Assembly (NCBI GenBank): GCA_947649615.1
Contig: CANSSG010000001.1
Location: 1 to 64,000 of the forward strand
Length of the DNA stretch: 64,000 bases
Direction: 5' to 3'
Source of the DNA: an uncultured Clostridia bacterium
GTDB lineage: Bacteria; Bacillota; Clostridia; Oscillospirales; Oscillospiraceae
Shown in pieces: positions 17,090 through 25,450 of the stretch; the stretch's first letter is position 1, and every line of letters begins with the position of its first letter. A program made the translations under genes and the position numbers. The notes beneath the pieces are model-generated. The model was not told where the DNA came from. It was given only the letters and a program-made list of their open reading frames with translations, and did not search any database.

Positions 17090-17118
17090 TTGCAATTTGA
17101 GGGAAGGCCTTGTATAAT
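17090..17118 (+). promoter_or_regulatory. Sigma-A promoter of ssnA
   Basis: TTGCAA (17090-17095) and TATAAT (17113-17118) with exactly 17 bp between. Transcription should start near 17125, giving a leader of about 140 nt. Confidence 0.88.
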
Positions 17119-17124
17119 ATAAAT

Positions 17125-17238
17125 AACAATTTGATATGGTGATAGCTGCAACGTAGTGCCGTGCGCACGGGCTGAAACTATCACTCAGGTCATGCTTGAG
17201 TGTTTCAAACCATCCGGGTTTGGAACATTTTTTCTTTT
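17125..17238 (+). promoter_or_regulatory. Structured leader RNA with intrinsic terminator before ssnA (candidate riboswitch)
   Basis: The leader can fold a closing helix, GTGATAG (17139-17145) with CTATCAC (17178-17184), around an internal self-complementary hairpin CCGT-GCGC-ACGG (17159-17170). The 3' strand of that helix overlaps CACTCA (17182-17187), which can instead pair with TGAGTG (17197-17202), so the two folds exclude each other. A terminator hairpin, CAAACC/GGTTTG (17206-17222), follows with a U-rich tail, TTTTTTCTTTT (17228-17238), ending 27 nt before the ssnA start. This is the layout of a transcription-attenuating riboswitch. I could not match it to the purine, THF, TPP, ZTP, preQ1 or guanidine consensus as I know them. 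Confidence 0.65.
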
Positions 17239-17265
17239 GCGCGGAGAAATGAAAGGAGATTCGAT

Positions 17266-18606
17266 ATGTACATTCTGGCAAACGGTAAGCTGATTACCCG
17301 CGACAGCGCGCTTCCCTGGCTCCCGGACGGCGGCGTCGCCATCGACGGCGCGAAAATCGTTGATGTGGGCGCTACCGCCGGGCTGAAGGCGAAGTATCCC
17401 CAGGCGGAATTTGTGGACGCCAAGGGCGGCGTCATTATGCCCGGGCTGGTGAACGCACACACACACATTTACTCCGCCCTGGCCCGGGGGCTGAGCATCA
17501 ACGGCTTCAATCCCACAAACTTTTATGAAGTCCTGGACGGCCAGTGGTGGTATATTGACCGCCATCTGACCCTGCAAGGCACAAAGGCCAGCGCGGACGC
17601 GCTGTATATGGACTGCATCAAGCAGGGCGTCACCACTATCTTTGACCACCATGCGTCTTTCGCGGAGATTCCAGGGTCCCTGTTCCAGATTGCGGACAGC
17701 GCGAAAGAATTTGGCATCCGTTCCTGTCTCTGCTACGAGGTCAGCGACCGGGACGGCCAGGAGAAGGCCAATCAGGCGGTGCAGGAGAACAAGGATTTTC
17801 TGGACTACTGCGAAAAGAACCCCAGCAGCATGCTGGCGGCGATGTTTGGGGGTCACGCGCTGTTTACCATCAGCGACAAGACCTTTGAGAAGATGGCCGC
17901 CGCCAACAATGGCCGCACGGGGTTCCATATCCATGTTTCTGAGGGAATGAACGATGTTTACGACAGCCTGCAAAACTATGGGCGCCGCCCGGTACAGCGG
18001 TTGCAGGATCATGGGATTTTAGGGCCAAAGACGATTCTGGGACACTGCATCCACGTCAACACCGCTGAAATGGAGGTAATCCAGGCTACCGGGACGATGT
18101 GTGTTAATAACCCCGAGAGCAATATGGGCAACGCGGTGGGGTGTTCCCCTGTGCTTCAGTTGATGGAACGGGGGATCATGGTCGGCCTGGGAACCGACGC
18201 GTACACGAACGATATGCTGGAGAGCTTGAAGGCGGCCCTGGCGATTCAGCGGCATAATGCCTGCATGCCCAACGTGGGCTGGGGCGAGGTTACCTCCATG
18301 CTGTTTAAGAACAATCCGCTGATTGGGGAGAAGTATTTTGGGGTAACGCTGGGGAAATTGGCCCCCGGCGCGGCGGCGGATGTAATCGTCATGGATTATA
18401 AGCCGTTTACGCCTTTCTCCGACGGGAACATTGACGGGCATATGCTTTTTGGCATGACGGGGCGGCAGTGCCAGACAACGGTCTGTAATGGCAGGATTTT
18501 GATGAAAGACCGGGAACTGGTTGGCATCGACGAGGAGGTTGTCAATGCCCGGATTCTGGAAGAAGCCAAAAAACTCTGGGGCAGCTTAAATCATTGCCAG
18601 TACTAA
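17266..18606 (+). CDS. ssnA: Putative aminohydrolase SsnA
   Basis: A 446-residue metal-dependent amidohydrolase close to SsnA. The first metal ligands are in NAHTHIYSALARG (His65 and His67), with further conserved segments TGFHIHVSEG near residue 225, LGHCIHVN near 261 and GTDAYTNDM near 308. The family fold is an ATZ/TRZ-like TIM barrel acting on ring amino or amide groups. SsnA commonly clusters with xanthine dehydrogenase-type molybdenum hydroxylases and YgfK in purine catabolism, and ygfK follows here. ATG 17266 is preceded by GAAAGGAG. Expression is probably set by the attenuator-like leader. The exact substrate is not established. Confidence 0.88.
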   Translation: MYILANGKLITRDSALPWLPDGGVAIDGAKIVDVGATAGLKAKYPQAEFVDAKGGVIMPGLVNAHTHIYSALARGLSINGFNPTNFYEVLDGQWWYIDRHLTLQGTKASADALYMDCIKQGVTTIFDHHASFAEIPGSLFQIADSAKEFGIRSCLCYEVSDRDGQEKANQAVQENKDFLDYCEKNPSSMLAAMFGGHALFTISDKTFEKMAAANNGRTGFHIHVSEGMNDVYDSLQNYGRRPVQRLQDHGILGPKTILGHCIHVNTAEMEVIQATGTMCVNNPESNMGNAVGCSPVLQLMERGIMVGLGTDAYTNDMLESLKAALAIQRHNACMPNVGWGEVTSMLFKNNPLIGEKYFGVTLGKLAPGAAADVIVMDYKPFTPFSDGNIDGHMLFGMTGRQCQTTVCNGRILMKDRELVGIDEEVVNARILEEAKKLWGSLNHCQY

Positions 18607-18645
18607 TTTTCCGCCCTGCACGGCAGTTGTTTCTTCAAACCAGCC

Positions 18646-19133
18646 CTGGGGCCTACGCGGCCCCAGACCCCGCGCCTACTTTTGCCCCGCGGCAAAAGTA
18701 GGCAAAAACGCGCTTAAACCTGCGGTTTAAGAATCCCTCATTTTATTACGGGGGTTGTTTAGTTACGCTACGACCTTTGGTTGGTTTTGTCTACCTCCAG
18801 TGCCTTGGGCCGATGCCGGTGCCTGCTTCTGCGCACAGTTCTGTCGGGGGTACTGGTTGCCGCGTGAGACGCGGCACGGGGACTGGTGGGCGGCGGGCGC
18901 AGCGCCGGGAGAACCCAAAGCAAAAAAGGTAGGCACCCACAAAATGCCCGTGGGTAGACGCAGTATCCGGCGCAAAAAGTCCACGCAGTATCGGCAGAAC
19001 ACCAGCAGCGTACCAAAAGGCAAAACTAAACAAAGATTTCAGGAGGGATTCTTAAGGGGGGCCGGCCCCCCTTAAGTAAGTTTTTGCTACTTTTTCCTTA
19101 CGGAAAAAGTAGGTCCCCGCCCCCCGGAGGGGG
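18646..19133. repeat. About 490-bp MITE-like element with hairpin-bearing terminal inverted repeats
   Basis: The outer left end is a GC hairpin, CTGGGGCC/GGCCCCAG (18646-18666). A perfect 13-bp-stem hairpin follows (18674-18703), then the palindrome TTAAACC-TGC-GGTTTAA (18714-18730) and TTAAGAATCCCTC (18727-18739). The right end mirrors this: GAGGGATTCTTAA (19043-19055), a perfect 26-bp palindrome (19051-19076), the hairpin CTACTTTTTCC/GGAAAAAGTAG (19087-19112), and CCCCC-GGA-GGGGG (19121-19133). There is no convincing gene inside. A second copy lies inverted at 1-207. It fills most of the 595-bp gap between ssnA and ygfK. Confidence 0.78.
19068..19086 (+). other. Palindrome arm overlapping the right end of the repeat
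   Basis: This stretch covers the last part of the 26-bp palindrome (ending 19076) and the spacer before the right-hand hairpin. The separate ygfK leader hairpin lies further right, at 19168-19186. I list this only as part of the element's right terminal repeat. Confidence 0.3.
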
Positions 19134-19167
19134 AAAGAAGAAAGAAGTTTGAATGAAAAAAGCGAAG

Positions 19168-19186
19168 GCCGCCCCGCAGGGGCGGC
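19168..19186 (+). other. Leader hairpin upstream of ygfK, identical to one upstream of maf
   Basis: GCCGCCCC-GCA-GGGGCGGC forms a perfect 8-bp stem 15 nt before the ygfK start. The same 19 bases occur at 40921-40939, 14 nt before the maf start, each followed by GAAAG and then the start codon. Confidence 0.6.
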
Positions 19187-19201
19187 GGAAAGGAATCCGC
19201 T

Positions 19202-22156
19202 ATGTCAGAACTTATGATCCCGATTCCCTTTAGACAGTTGATGAATTGGATGACCGCCGAGTATGAAAGAGAATCCTCTGTCTTCGGTGTATACAGCCCC
19301 TATGTGGCAGGGGAAAAATCCCTCCCTATCTTCGGCGGGGAAAAAATCGAAACGCCCTTTGGGCCAGCCGCGGGGCCAAACACCCAGCTTGCTCAGAATA
19401 TTATCGCTTCCTATTTCGGCGGCGCGCGCTTCTTTGAACTGAAAACCGTTCAGAAAATGGACGGCGCGGAACTGTCCGCCTGTGTCAGCCGCCCCTGCAT
19501 CCTGGCGGAGGACGAATGCTATAACTGCGAGTGGTCTACCGAGCTTTACGTCCCGCAGGCCTATGAGGAATATGTGAAGGCTTGGTTCGCCTGCAAGATA
19601 TTGGCGAAGGTCTATGGGCTGGGCGACCCGGATGGATTTATCTTTAATATGTCCGTAGGGTACGATTTGGACGGCATTAAGGGCGGTAAGGTGGATAAAT
19701 ACCTTACCGAAATGATGGATGCCAGCAACACGCCAATCTTCCAGGAATGTGTGAAGGTCTTGAAGGAAATGTTCCCCGGTGAAGCCGCTTTCATTGACCG
19801 CATCCCAGGGCGGATTTCTGACAGCGTTACCGTATCTACCCTCCACGGCTGTCCGCCGGATGAAATCGAACGGATCGCGTCCTACCTGATCTCCGAAAAA
19901 CACCTCCACACCTTCGTTAAATGCAATCCGACGATCCTTGGTTATGCCTCCGCCCGTTCTATTTTGGACGGTATGGGTTACGATTACATCGCTTTCGATG
20001 AACACCATTTCAAGGAAGACCTGCAATACGCCGACGCAATTCCTATGTTCCGCCGCTTACAGGCTTTGGCTGCGAAACATGGTTTGGAGTTCGGTTTGAA
20101 ACTCAGCAACACCTTCCCCGTGGACGTGAAAAACGGTGAACTGCCCAGCGAGGAAATGTATATGGCGGGCAAAAGCTTGTTCCCCCTGACCATCGAAATG
20201 GCCCGCCGTATCAGTAAGGAATTTGACGGCCATCTGCGCTTGAGTTACTCCGGCGGCGCGGACGCGTTCAATATCGACAAGCTGTTCCAGTGCGGCATCT
20301 GGCCGGTTACTATGGCGACTACCGAATTGAAGCCCGGCGGATACCAGCGGTTCAAGCAAATCGGCGAAATCTTGGAAACCCTGCAATTCGAGCCGTTTAC
20401 CGCTGTGGACGTGGAAAAGGTGGAAGCCTTGGCTTTGGCCGTCCGCAGCGACAAATACCACATCAAGGCCGTCAAGCCGCTGCCCAGGCGGAAATTGGTG
20501 GAAAAGGTTCCTCTGATCGACTGCTTTACCGCGCCCTGCAAGGGCGGCTGTCCCATTGGCCAGGATATCCCCGAGTACATCGAGCTTTGCCGCCAGGGAA
20601 AATATGCCAAGGCCCTGGAAGTGATTCTGGAGAAGAACCCCCTGCCCTTCATCACCGGCACAATCTGCGCCCACCACTGCATGGATAAATGCACCCGGAA
20701 CTTCTACGACCGTTCCGTCCAAATCCGCGCCGCCAAGCTGATGGCGGCGGAGCGGGGATATGACAAGGTGCTGGCTTCCCTGGCCATCCCCGCGCCGGTT
20801 CAGGACGGCAGGAAGGCCGCTATCATCGGCGGCGGGCCTACCGGTATGGCGGCGGCGTATTTCTGCGCCCGGGCCGGGATTCCCACCACCCTCTTTGAGA
20901 AGGAAGCCGCCCTGGGCGGCGTTGTGCGGCATGTGATCCCCTCTTTCCGGATCAGCGGGGACGCTATTGAGAAGGATGCGGCCCTTGTGTATAAAATGGG
21001 CGTGGACGTGCGGCTGAATACGCCCGCGCCCTCTGTGGAGGAACTGAAAAAGCAGGGTTACACCCACATCCTTTTCGCCGTGGGCGCGTGGAAAGCCGGA
21101 CGGCTGGATGTGTCCGGCAACGTGAAGCCCGTTATCGCCTGGATGCGGGACGTGAAGGCCGGGAAGTTGGAACGGCTGGGGCATGTGGCCGTTGTGGGCG
21201 GCGGCAACACCGCTATGGACGCGGCCCGTCTGGCCCTCCGGGCCGGGGCGGAGAGCAGTACGCTGGTTTACCGCCGCACCAAGAAGTATATGCCTGCCGA
21301 TGCGGAGGAGCTGGAACTTGCCATCGCCAGCGGCGTGAAATTCCTGGAACTGGCGTCCCCCGTGGAACAGAAGGACGGCAAGCTGGTGTGCAAAAAGATG
21401 GTCCTTGGCGAACCGGATGCTTCCGGACGGCGCTCCCCCGTGGAGACGGAAGAAACGGTGGAAATCCCCTGCGATACCGTCATCTCCGCCGTGGGCGAAA
21501 TGGTGGACGCCGAAGGGCTGGCGGCTTACGGCATAGAGGTTGGCGGAAAGAGCCGTCCGGCTTTCCACACCAATCTTGAAAATGTTTACGCCGCCGGCGA
21601 TGTCCTGCGGGGGCCTGCTACGGTGGTGGAGGGTATTGCCGACGCGGCGGCTTTCGCGGAAGCGGTGGTTGGCGGGAAGCACACCTATAAGCTACCCTGC
21701 CGCGCCCACGCCAGCCGGGAGGACGCCATTGCCCGGAAAGGCATCCTCTGCGAGTCCGCCAAGCGGGAGGGGGAACGCTGCTTAAGCTGCAACGTGGTCT
21801 GCCAGACCTGTGCCGATGTTTGCCCCAACAGGGCTAATGTGGTGGTGAAGCTGCCTGACGGCAGGGCGCAGATCCTCCATGTGGACCGGATGTGCAACGA
21901 GTGCGGCAACTGCCTGGTGTTCTGCCCCTACGACAGTGCGCCGTACAAGGATAAGTTCACCCTGTTCCATGACCAGGCGGGCTTTGACGGGAGTACGGAA
22001 AACCAGGGCTTCCTGCCGCTGGGCGGCAGCAAGGTGCTGGTGCGGTTCGGCGGGAAGGTGGAGGAAATCGACCTGGATGAAACCAACGCGCTGCCTGCGG
22101 AAATTGAAATTTTGATTTATACGGTTCTGACGCGGTATCAGTATTTGATTGGATGA
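19202..22156 (+). CDS. ygfK: YgfK-type putative selenate reductase subunit / oxidoreductase
   Basis: A 984-residue protein close to YgfK (about 1,030 residues in Escherichia coli). Residues 1-430 are a dihydroorotate-dehydrogenase-like barrel. Cysteines at about 441-450 (CFTAPCKGGCP) begin a glutamate-synthase-small-subunit-like part with the FAD loop IIGGGPTGMAAAY near 540 and an NADPH loop VVGGGNTAMDAARLAL near 664. Two ferredoxin clusters end the chain: CLSCNVVCQTCADVCP near 860 and CNECGNCLVFCP near 898. The family is tied to selenium-dependent molybdenum hydroxylases and purine breakdown, though its reaction is not proven. ATG 19202 follows GGAAAGGAA. The repeat element separates it from ssnA. 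Confidence 0.87.
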   Translation: MSELMIPIPFRQLMNWMTAEYERESSVFGVYSPYVAGEKSLPIFGGEKIETPFGPAAGPNTQLAQNIIASYFGGARFFELKTVQKMDGAELSACVSRPCILAEDECYNCEWSTELYVPQAYEEYVKAWFACKILAKVYGLGDPDGFIFNMSVGYDLDGIKGGKVDKYLTEMMDASNTPIFQECVKVLKEMFPGEAAFIDRIPGRISDSVTVSTLHGCPPDEIERIASYLISEKHLHTFVKCNPTILGYASARSILDGMGYDYIAFDEHHFKEDLQYADAIPMFRRLQALAAKHGLEFGLKLSNTFPVDVKNGELPSEEMYMAGKSLFPLTIEMARRISKEFDGHLRLSYSGGADAFNIDKLFQCGIWPVTMATTELKPGGYQRFKQIGEILETLQFEPFTAVDVEKVEALALAVRSDKYHIKAVKPLPRRKLVEKVPLIDCFTAPCKGGCPIGQDIPEYIELCRQGKYAKALEVILEKNPLPFITGTICAHHCMDKCTRNFYDRSVQIRAAKLMAAERGYDKVLASLAIPAPVQDGRKAAIIGGGPTGMAAAYFCARAGIPTTLFEKEAALGGVVRHVIPSFRISGDAIEKDAALVYKMGVDVRLNTPAPSVEELKKQGYTHILFAVGAWKAGRLDVSGNVKPVIAWMRDVKAGKLERLGHVAVVGGGNTAMDAARLALRAGAESSTLVYRRTKKYMPADAEELELAIASGVKFLELASPVEQKDGKLVCKKMVLGEPDASGRRSPVETEETVEIPCDTVISAVGEMVDAEGLAAYGIEVGGKSRPAFHTNLENVYAAGDVLRGPATVVEGIADAAAFAEAVVGGKHTYKLPCRAHASREDAIARKGILCESAKREGERCLSCNVVCQTCADVCPNRANVVVKLPDGRAQILHVDRMCNECGNCLVFCPYDSAPYKDKFTLFHDQAGFDGSTENQGFLPLGGSKVLVRFGGKVEEIDLDETNALPAEIEILIYTVLTRYQYLIG

Positions 22157-22164
22157 TGGTGCAA

Positions 22165-22210
22165 AAAGGCCCCGGGATGGCGGACAACCAGCCGCTATCC
22201 CGGGGCCTTT
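22165..22210. terminator. Bidirectional terminator between ygfK and feoA
   Basis: A 14-bp perfect outer stem, AAAGGCCCCGGGAT against ATCCCGGGGCCTTT, continues into GCGG/CCGC. A-rich sequence on the left and T-rich on the right let it serve both the plus-strand ygfK and the minus-strand feoA. Confidence 0.85.
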
Positions 22211-22233
22211 ATCTGTAACGCATAAAACCGGCA

Positions 22234-22470
22234 TCAGCACTGCCGGACGGCTATTTGTTTCGCGTCGGCGCGGCGCAGGGCGATGACTGCTCCGCACACG
22301 GCATAGGCGACGGGGTCGCCCCAAGGGCTTTCCTGGACTGCCTCTACAAATCCGCCGGGGACAAAGCCCAGTTCCAGCAGTCTCCTCCGCTGGCTATCCG
22401 GCGCAGAGACCGCCGCGACAGCGGCCTTGCGGCCTACGGACAAGCGGTCCAGCGTAGTCAAATCCTCCAT
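22234..22470 (-). CDS. feoA: FeoA-domain protein
   Basis: A 78-residue SH3-like FeoA protein of normal length, with the signature RRRLLELGFVPGGFVEAVQESPWGDPVAYAVCGAVIALRRADAKQIAV. FeoA supports the ferrous iron transporter FeoB in the cytoplasm. No feoB lies next to it here, so it may serve a distant transporter or act as a stand-alone regulator. The start has a strong AAGGAGG ribosome binding site. Confidence 0.85.
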   Translation of the reverse strand: MEDLTTLDRLSVGRKAAVAAVSAPDSQRRRLLELGFVPGGFVEAVQESPWGDPVAYAVCGAVIALRRADAKQIAVRQC

Positions 22471-22530
22471 CCGAGGAACCTCCTTACCTGCGGCGCGGCT
22501 GCCGCGCCGCCCAGTATGCTACAACCCAGT

Positions 22531-23358
22531 CTATGCCCCGCCGGGGATGGTCGTGCGCAGGTATGTCAGAATGCCGCCGGCGATTCCCTGGGCTAATTTG
22601 GCCTGATACTCTGGCTGGACCAGCAGCGCCAGCTCGGACGCAGTAGACATGAACCCGCATTCCACCAACGCGGCAGGCATCAGGGATGTCCGCAGCACGG
22701 CTAAGTTCGGCCGCTCCTCCATCCCGAAATCCGGCGCGCCGGTAGCGGAGCGCATGGTGCTGTGCAGGATTTGGGCCAGCCGCCACCCCTCGGTACCCTC
22801 GCTGTAGGCGCAGGTGTAGATTCCCAATGCGTCATCATGGTCGGTATTGGCGTTGCAGTGGACGCTGACGAACAGCGCAGCATCCAAATTATTCGCAAAA
22901 TCGGTCCGTGCGTAGAGGTCCACGTCGCTGTCATCAGTCCGCGTCATCAGCACGGTAACGCCCGCTTCTTCCAGCAGCGCAGCCGCCTGGGAAGCAATAG
23001 ACAGGTTAAGGTCTTTTTCCTTGATTCCGCCGTACTCTGCGCCGTCAAAGCTCCCCCCATGCCCCGGGTCCAGCACCACCAGCGCGGAGCCGTCATATTC
23101 CGGTTCCACCACCACCGGGTCCGGCGAAGTGATGTAGACGGTCCTGGTATCCGGGTCCCAGGCTACCTCGCAGCCCATTGCTTCCGCCAAATCCCGCAGC
23201 GGCACCATGGTGATTCCATCGGTTATGTAGGCGGAGGACGCGTTCATCGGAACGCCGTCTACGACAATGCCAACCGCGTTCCGGTTTGCGCCGGAGGCGG
23301 TCAATGCCAGAACCAGCATCATGCCAAAGGTAAACAGCAGCGTGTAAAAGCGTTTCAT
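22531..23358 (-). CDS. Secreted N-acetylmuramoyl-L-alanine amidase (Amidase_3) with copper-amine-oxidase-like N-domain
   Basis: A 275-residue exported cell-wall hydrolase. A signal peptide (MKRFYTLLFTFGMMLVLALTASG) comes first. A short stalk-like domain follows, with IVVDGVPM, MVPLRDLAEAMGCEVAWDPDTRTVYI (about residues 32-81), typical of Cu_amine_oxidN1 repeats that act as wall anchors in Clostridia. The Amidase_3 domain follows with zinc ligands in DPGHGG (His near 98), the EKDLNLS Glu, and HCNAN near 168; the catalytic Glu is in ALVECGFMS. It cleaves the bond between N-acetylmuramic acid and L-Ala. ATG 23358 follows AGGAAAGGA; the longer frame lacks a good site. Confidence 0.88.
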   Translation of the reverse strand: MKRFYTLLFTFGMMLVLALTASGANRNAVGIVVDGVPMNASSAYITDGITMVPLRDLAEAMGCEVAWDPDTRTVYITSPDPVVVEPEYDGSALVVLDPGHGGSFDGAEYGGIKEKDLNLSIASQAAALLEEAGVTVLMTRTDDSDVDLYARTDFANNLDAALFVSVHCNANTDHDDALGIYTCAYSEGTEGWRLAQILHSTMRSATGAPDFGMEERPNLAVLRTSLMPAALVECGFMSTASELALLVQPEYQAKLAQGIAGGILTYLRTTIPGGA

Positions 23359-23414
23359 ACAACAAGTTCCTTTCCTGGTAAATAGGTTCGACAAGATTCG
23401 ACGAATGATATCCT

Positions 23415-23444
23415 ATTGTACCCGACAACGGCCCCTGTGCGCAA
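23415..23444 (-). promoter_or_regulatory. Probable promoter of the amidase gene
   Basis: On the minus strand TTGCGC (23444-23439) and TACAAT (23420-23415) are 18 bp apart, about 55 nt before the start codon. The -10 box is good but the -35 box is weak. Confidence 0.45.
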
Positions 23445-23546
23445 GAGGCAAGTTGTGGTAGAAACCGTCAGAAAATCCTGCCTCTGCCTTGTAAACTGCC
23501 GTCAACTGTGATATACTCCCCCTGACAGGCAAAGGAGGGCGTACAA

Positions 23547-23708
23547 ATGGAGCCGATTTATTACACAGTCAACACAATCAACGGCGACTACGCTTATATG
23601 ACCAGCGACAGCGGCGTAGAGAACCAGGTGGCGATGTTCCTGCTTCCAGACGGTACGGATGTGGGCAGCAGGCTGCTGTGGGAAAACTTCGAATGGAGCT
23701 TGGCATGA
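23547..23708 (+). CDS. 53-residue protein, DUF3006-like
   Basis: This short gene reads MEPIYYTVNTINGDYAYM and continues with VAMFLLPDGTDVGSRLLWENFEWSLA. The pattern of a GDYA strand, a central LLPDG turn and a late LxWEN strand resembles the small beta-barrel DUF3006 proteins of Firmicutes; that assignment is tentative. AAAGGAGG (23531-23538) stands 8 nt before the ATG. Its stop overlaps the next start in an ATGA (23705-23708), so translation of the two is coupled. Confidence 0.68.
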   Translation: MEPIYYTVNTINGDYAYMTSDSGVENQVAMFLLPDGTDVGSRLLWENFEWSLA

Positions 23709-24649
23709 AGCGTCCCATGACACCTGATTTTGACCCCACGTTATTCCGCAGCGATTTGATGAACGGCAAGCTCCGCGCCGCCATGGACTACCTATCCCAA
23801 TTCCCCGCCCAATCGGAGCGGTACGCCCGCTACGCCGCCCGCTTCCAAGAGGGCCGCTGTGAAGCCCTCACTGAGGACCCGCGGTGCAGCGCCATTCTGC
23901 TGGCCTACCAGGCCTATTACCGGGATGCGTTTTATCTGGAGCAGTCTCCGGAGGATGCCGCCCAACGTCTCGCCGCCCGTCTCGCGGAAGCCCTGGACGC
24001 AGATCCCAAAGCCGGTATATCTGGGCTAGAAGACCTGGCCGCGGAAGCTTTCCAATCGAAGGGATTTCACTTTCTAGGCGGCAGGACCAGCGGCTATTAC
24101 GGCCCCTACATCTGGCGGTACGAGGAGCGGAAGCACTACACGGTCCAGCTCCCCCATGGGATGCAGGACTACACAGTAAAGCTGCTGGATGGTTTTCTCA
24201 TGCGAAGCTGGCTGGACTATTTATCTTTCGGCGAAACGGGTACCGGCGGCTGGTCCAACGGGGACGGGCTGATCCACTGTGTCCGTTCGGCCTATGACCT
24301 AGAATCGGAAGCCTTTCAGGTCTCCCTCTTAAAGCACGAAGCCCAACACGCATACGACCTGGAGCGGTACAAGGGCATTACCAACCCGGAGCTGGAGTAC
24401 CGCGCCAAGCTGGTAGAGCTGATCTATTCCCGGGAACGCAACCTGCTGGCCCGTTTTGCCGCCGAATTGGATCCCTCCCCCACCGCCAGCGGCCATGGCG
24501 CAGCGGCCTGCCGCATTACGGAGGGGGCGGAGAGGCTGCTAAACGTCCCCCGCCAAAAATTCCCATCCCTGCCCATCGAAGCCATCCAAACCGCCGCCCG
24601 GACGCTGTTTGCGGACAGCACCCAGGAAGCCCTGGAAAAATACGCTTAA
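23705..24649 (+). CDS. Uncharacterised protein with a HExxH metallopeptidase-like motif
   Basis: I do not recognise a named family. The 314-residue protein has no signal peptide or membrane helix. Near residue 214 it reads SLLKHEAQHAYDLER, a HEAQH zinc-site motif, and about 15-20 residues later ELEYRAKLVEL offers a glutamate that could be the third ligand, as in gluzincin-type peptidases. An aromatic-rich middle (GRTSGYYGPYIWRYEERKHYTVQLPHG, about 125-151) precedes it. It overlaps the 53-residue gene by 4 nt (ATGA). A soluble zinc protease or a related metal-binding protein is plausible; the substrate is unknown. Confidence 0.7.
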   Translation: MKRPMTPDFDPTLFRSDLMNGKLRAAMDYLSQFPAQSERYARYAARFQEGRCEALTEDPRCSAILLAYQAYYRDAFYLEQSPEDAAQRLAARLAEALDADPKAGISGLEDLAAEAFQSKGFHFLGGRTSGYYGPYIWRYEERKHYTVQLPHGMQDYTVKLLDGFLMRSWLDYLSFGETGTGGWSNGDGLIHCVRSAYDLESEAFQVSLLKHEAQHAYDLERYKGITNPELEYRAKLVELIYSRERNLLARFAAELDPSPTASGHGAAACRITEGAERLLNVPRQKFPSLPIEAIQTAARTLFADSTQEALEKYA

Positions 24650-24681
24650 AGTACGACGCCCCAAAAAGGAAGGAACAGGCT

Positions 24682-25446
24682 ATGCTAGAGCAAATCATTC
24701 CCATTGTCCGCGAAGCGGGCGGAATCGTCTTGTCCGCCAAGGACATCTGGTCCCACACCCACGAAAAGACCTCCGCCGCCGATTTGGTCACGGAATACGA
24801 CCTGGCGGTGGAGAACTTCTTAAAGGAGAAGCTCCCCCCCCTGGTTCCCGGCGCCATATTCTTCGGCGAGGAGGAAAAGGAGAACGCCAGCCCTCTGGAA
24901 GGCTGGGCCTTCATCGTAGACCCCATCGACGGCACCACCAACTTCGTGCGGGGCCTGAAGCAAAGCGCCATATCCGTGGCTTTGGCCCACGACGGCGTCG
25001 TAGAATACGGCGTGGTCTACGACCCCTACAAGGACGAAATGTTCTCCGCCCGCCTGGGCGGCGGCGCGTTCCTCAACGGCCTGCCCATCCACGTCAGCGT
25101 CAGGCCCCTGTCCGAGGGCATTTTCGGCATGGGTACGGCGCTCTATGACCGCCACTTATTCGGACCCACCCTCCGGATGACGGAACAGCTATTCCGCCGG
25201 AGCTGTGATTTCCGGCGGCTGGGTGCGGCGGCGCTGGACTTATGCGATGTAGCCTGCGGCCGCCTGGACCTGTTTTTCGAATACAGCCTCTCCCCCTGGG
25301 ACCACGCGGCGGGCGGCTTGATCCTTACGGAAGCCGGCGGCGTGATTTCCACCCTGGAGGGCCAGCCTATGCGCTACACCCAGCGTTGCAGCGTATGGGC
25401 CAGCAACCAGGTCAATAAGGACATTATCAAGGAGCTGGAGGTATAA
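24682..25446 (+). CDS. Inositol monophosphatase family protein
   Basis: A 254-residue phosphatase with the Mg2+-binding motifs of the IMPase superfamily: EYDLAVENFL (about residue 38), GEEE (about 60), VDPIDGTTNFVRG (about 78-90) and the C-terminal WDHAAGGLILTEAGG (about 206-220). These enzymes release phosphate from myo-inositol phosphates, fructose-1,6-bisphosphate, PAP or related substrates, and SuhB also acts in rRNA synthesis; the substrate is not determined. ATG 24682 follows AAGGAAGGAA. The lspA start lies 4 nt after its stop. Confidence 0.88.
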   Translation: MLEQIIPIVREAGGIVLSAKDIWSHTHEKTSAADLVTEYDLAVENFLKEKLPPLVPGAIFFGEEEKENASPLEGWAFIVDPIDGTTNFVRGLKQSAISVALAHDGVVEYGVVYDPYKDEMFSARLGGGAFLNGLPIHVSVRPLSEGIFGMGTALYDRHLFGPTLRMTEQLFRRSCDFRRLGAAALDLCDVACGRLDLFFEYSLSPWDHAAGGLILTEAGGVISTLEGQPMRYTQRCSVWASNQVNKDIIKELEV

Positions 25447-25450
25447 GCCC

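Noticed and set aside
17125..17238. Purine (guanine/adenine) riboswitch before ssnA
   Set aside because: The conserved three-way-junction segments and loop sequences of the purine aptamer are absent.
18755..19075. Short open frames on both strands inside the repeat element
   Set aside because: Their composition is random and Arg/Pro/Gly-rich, they lack good ribosome binding sites, and the frame is not kept in the copy at 1-207.
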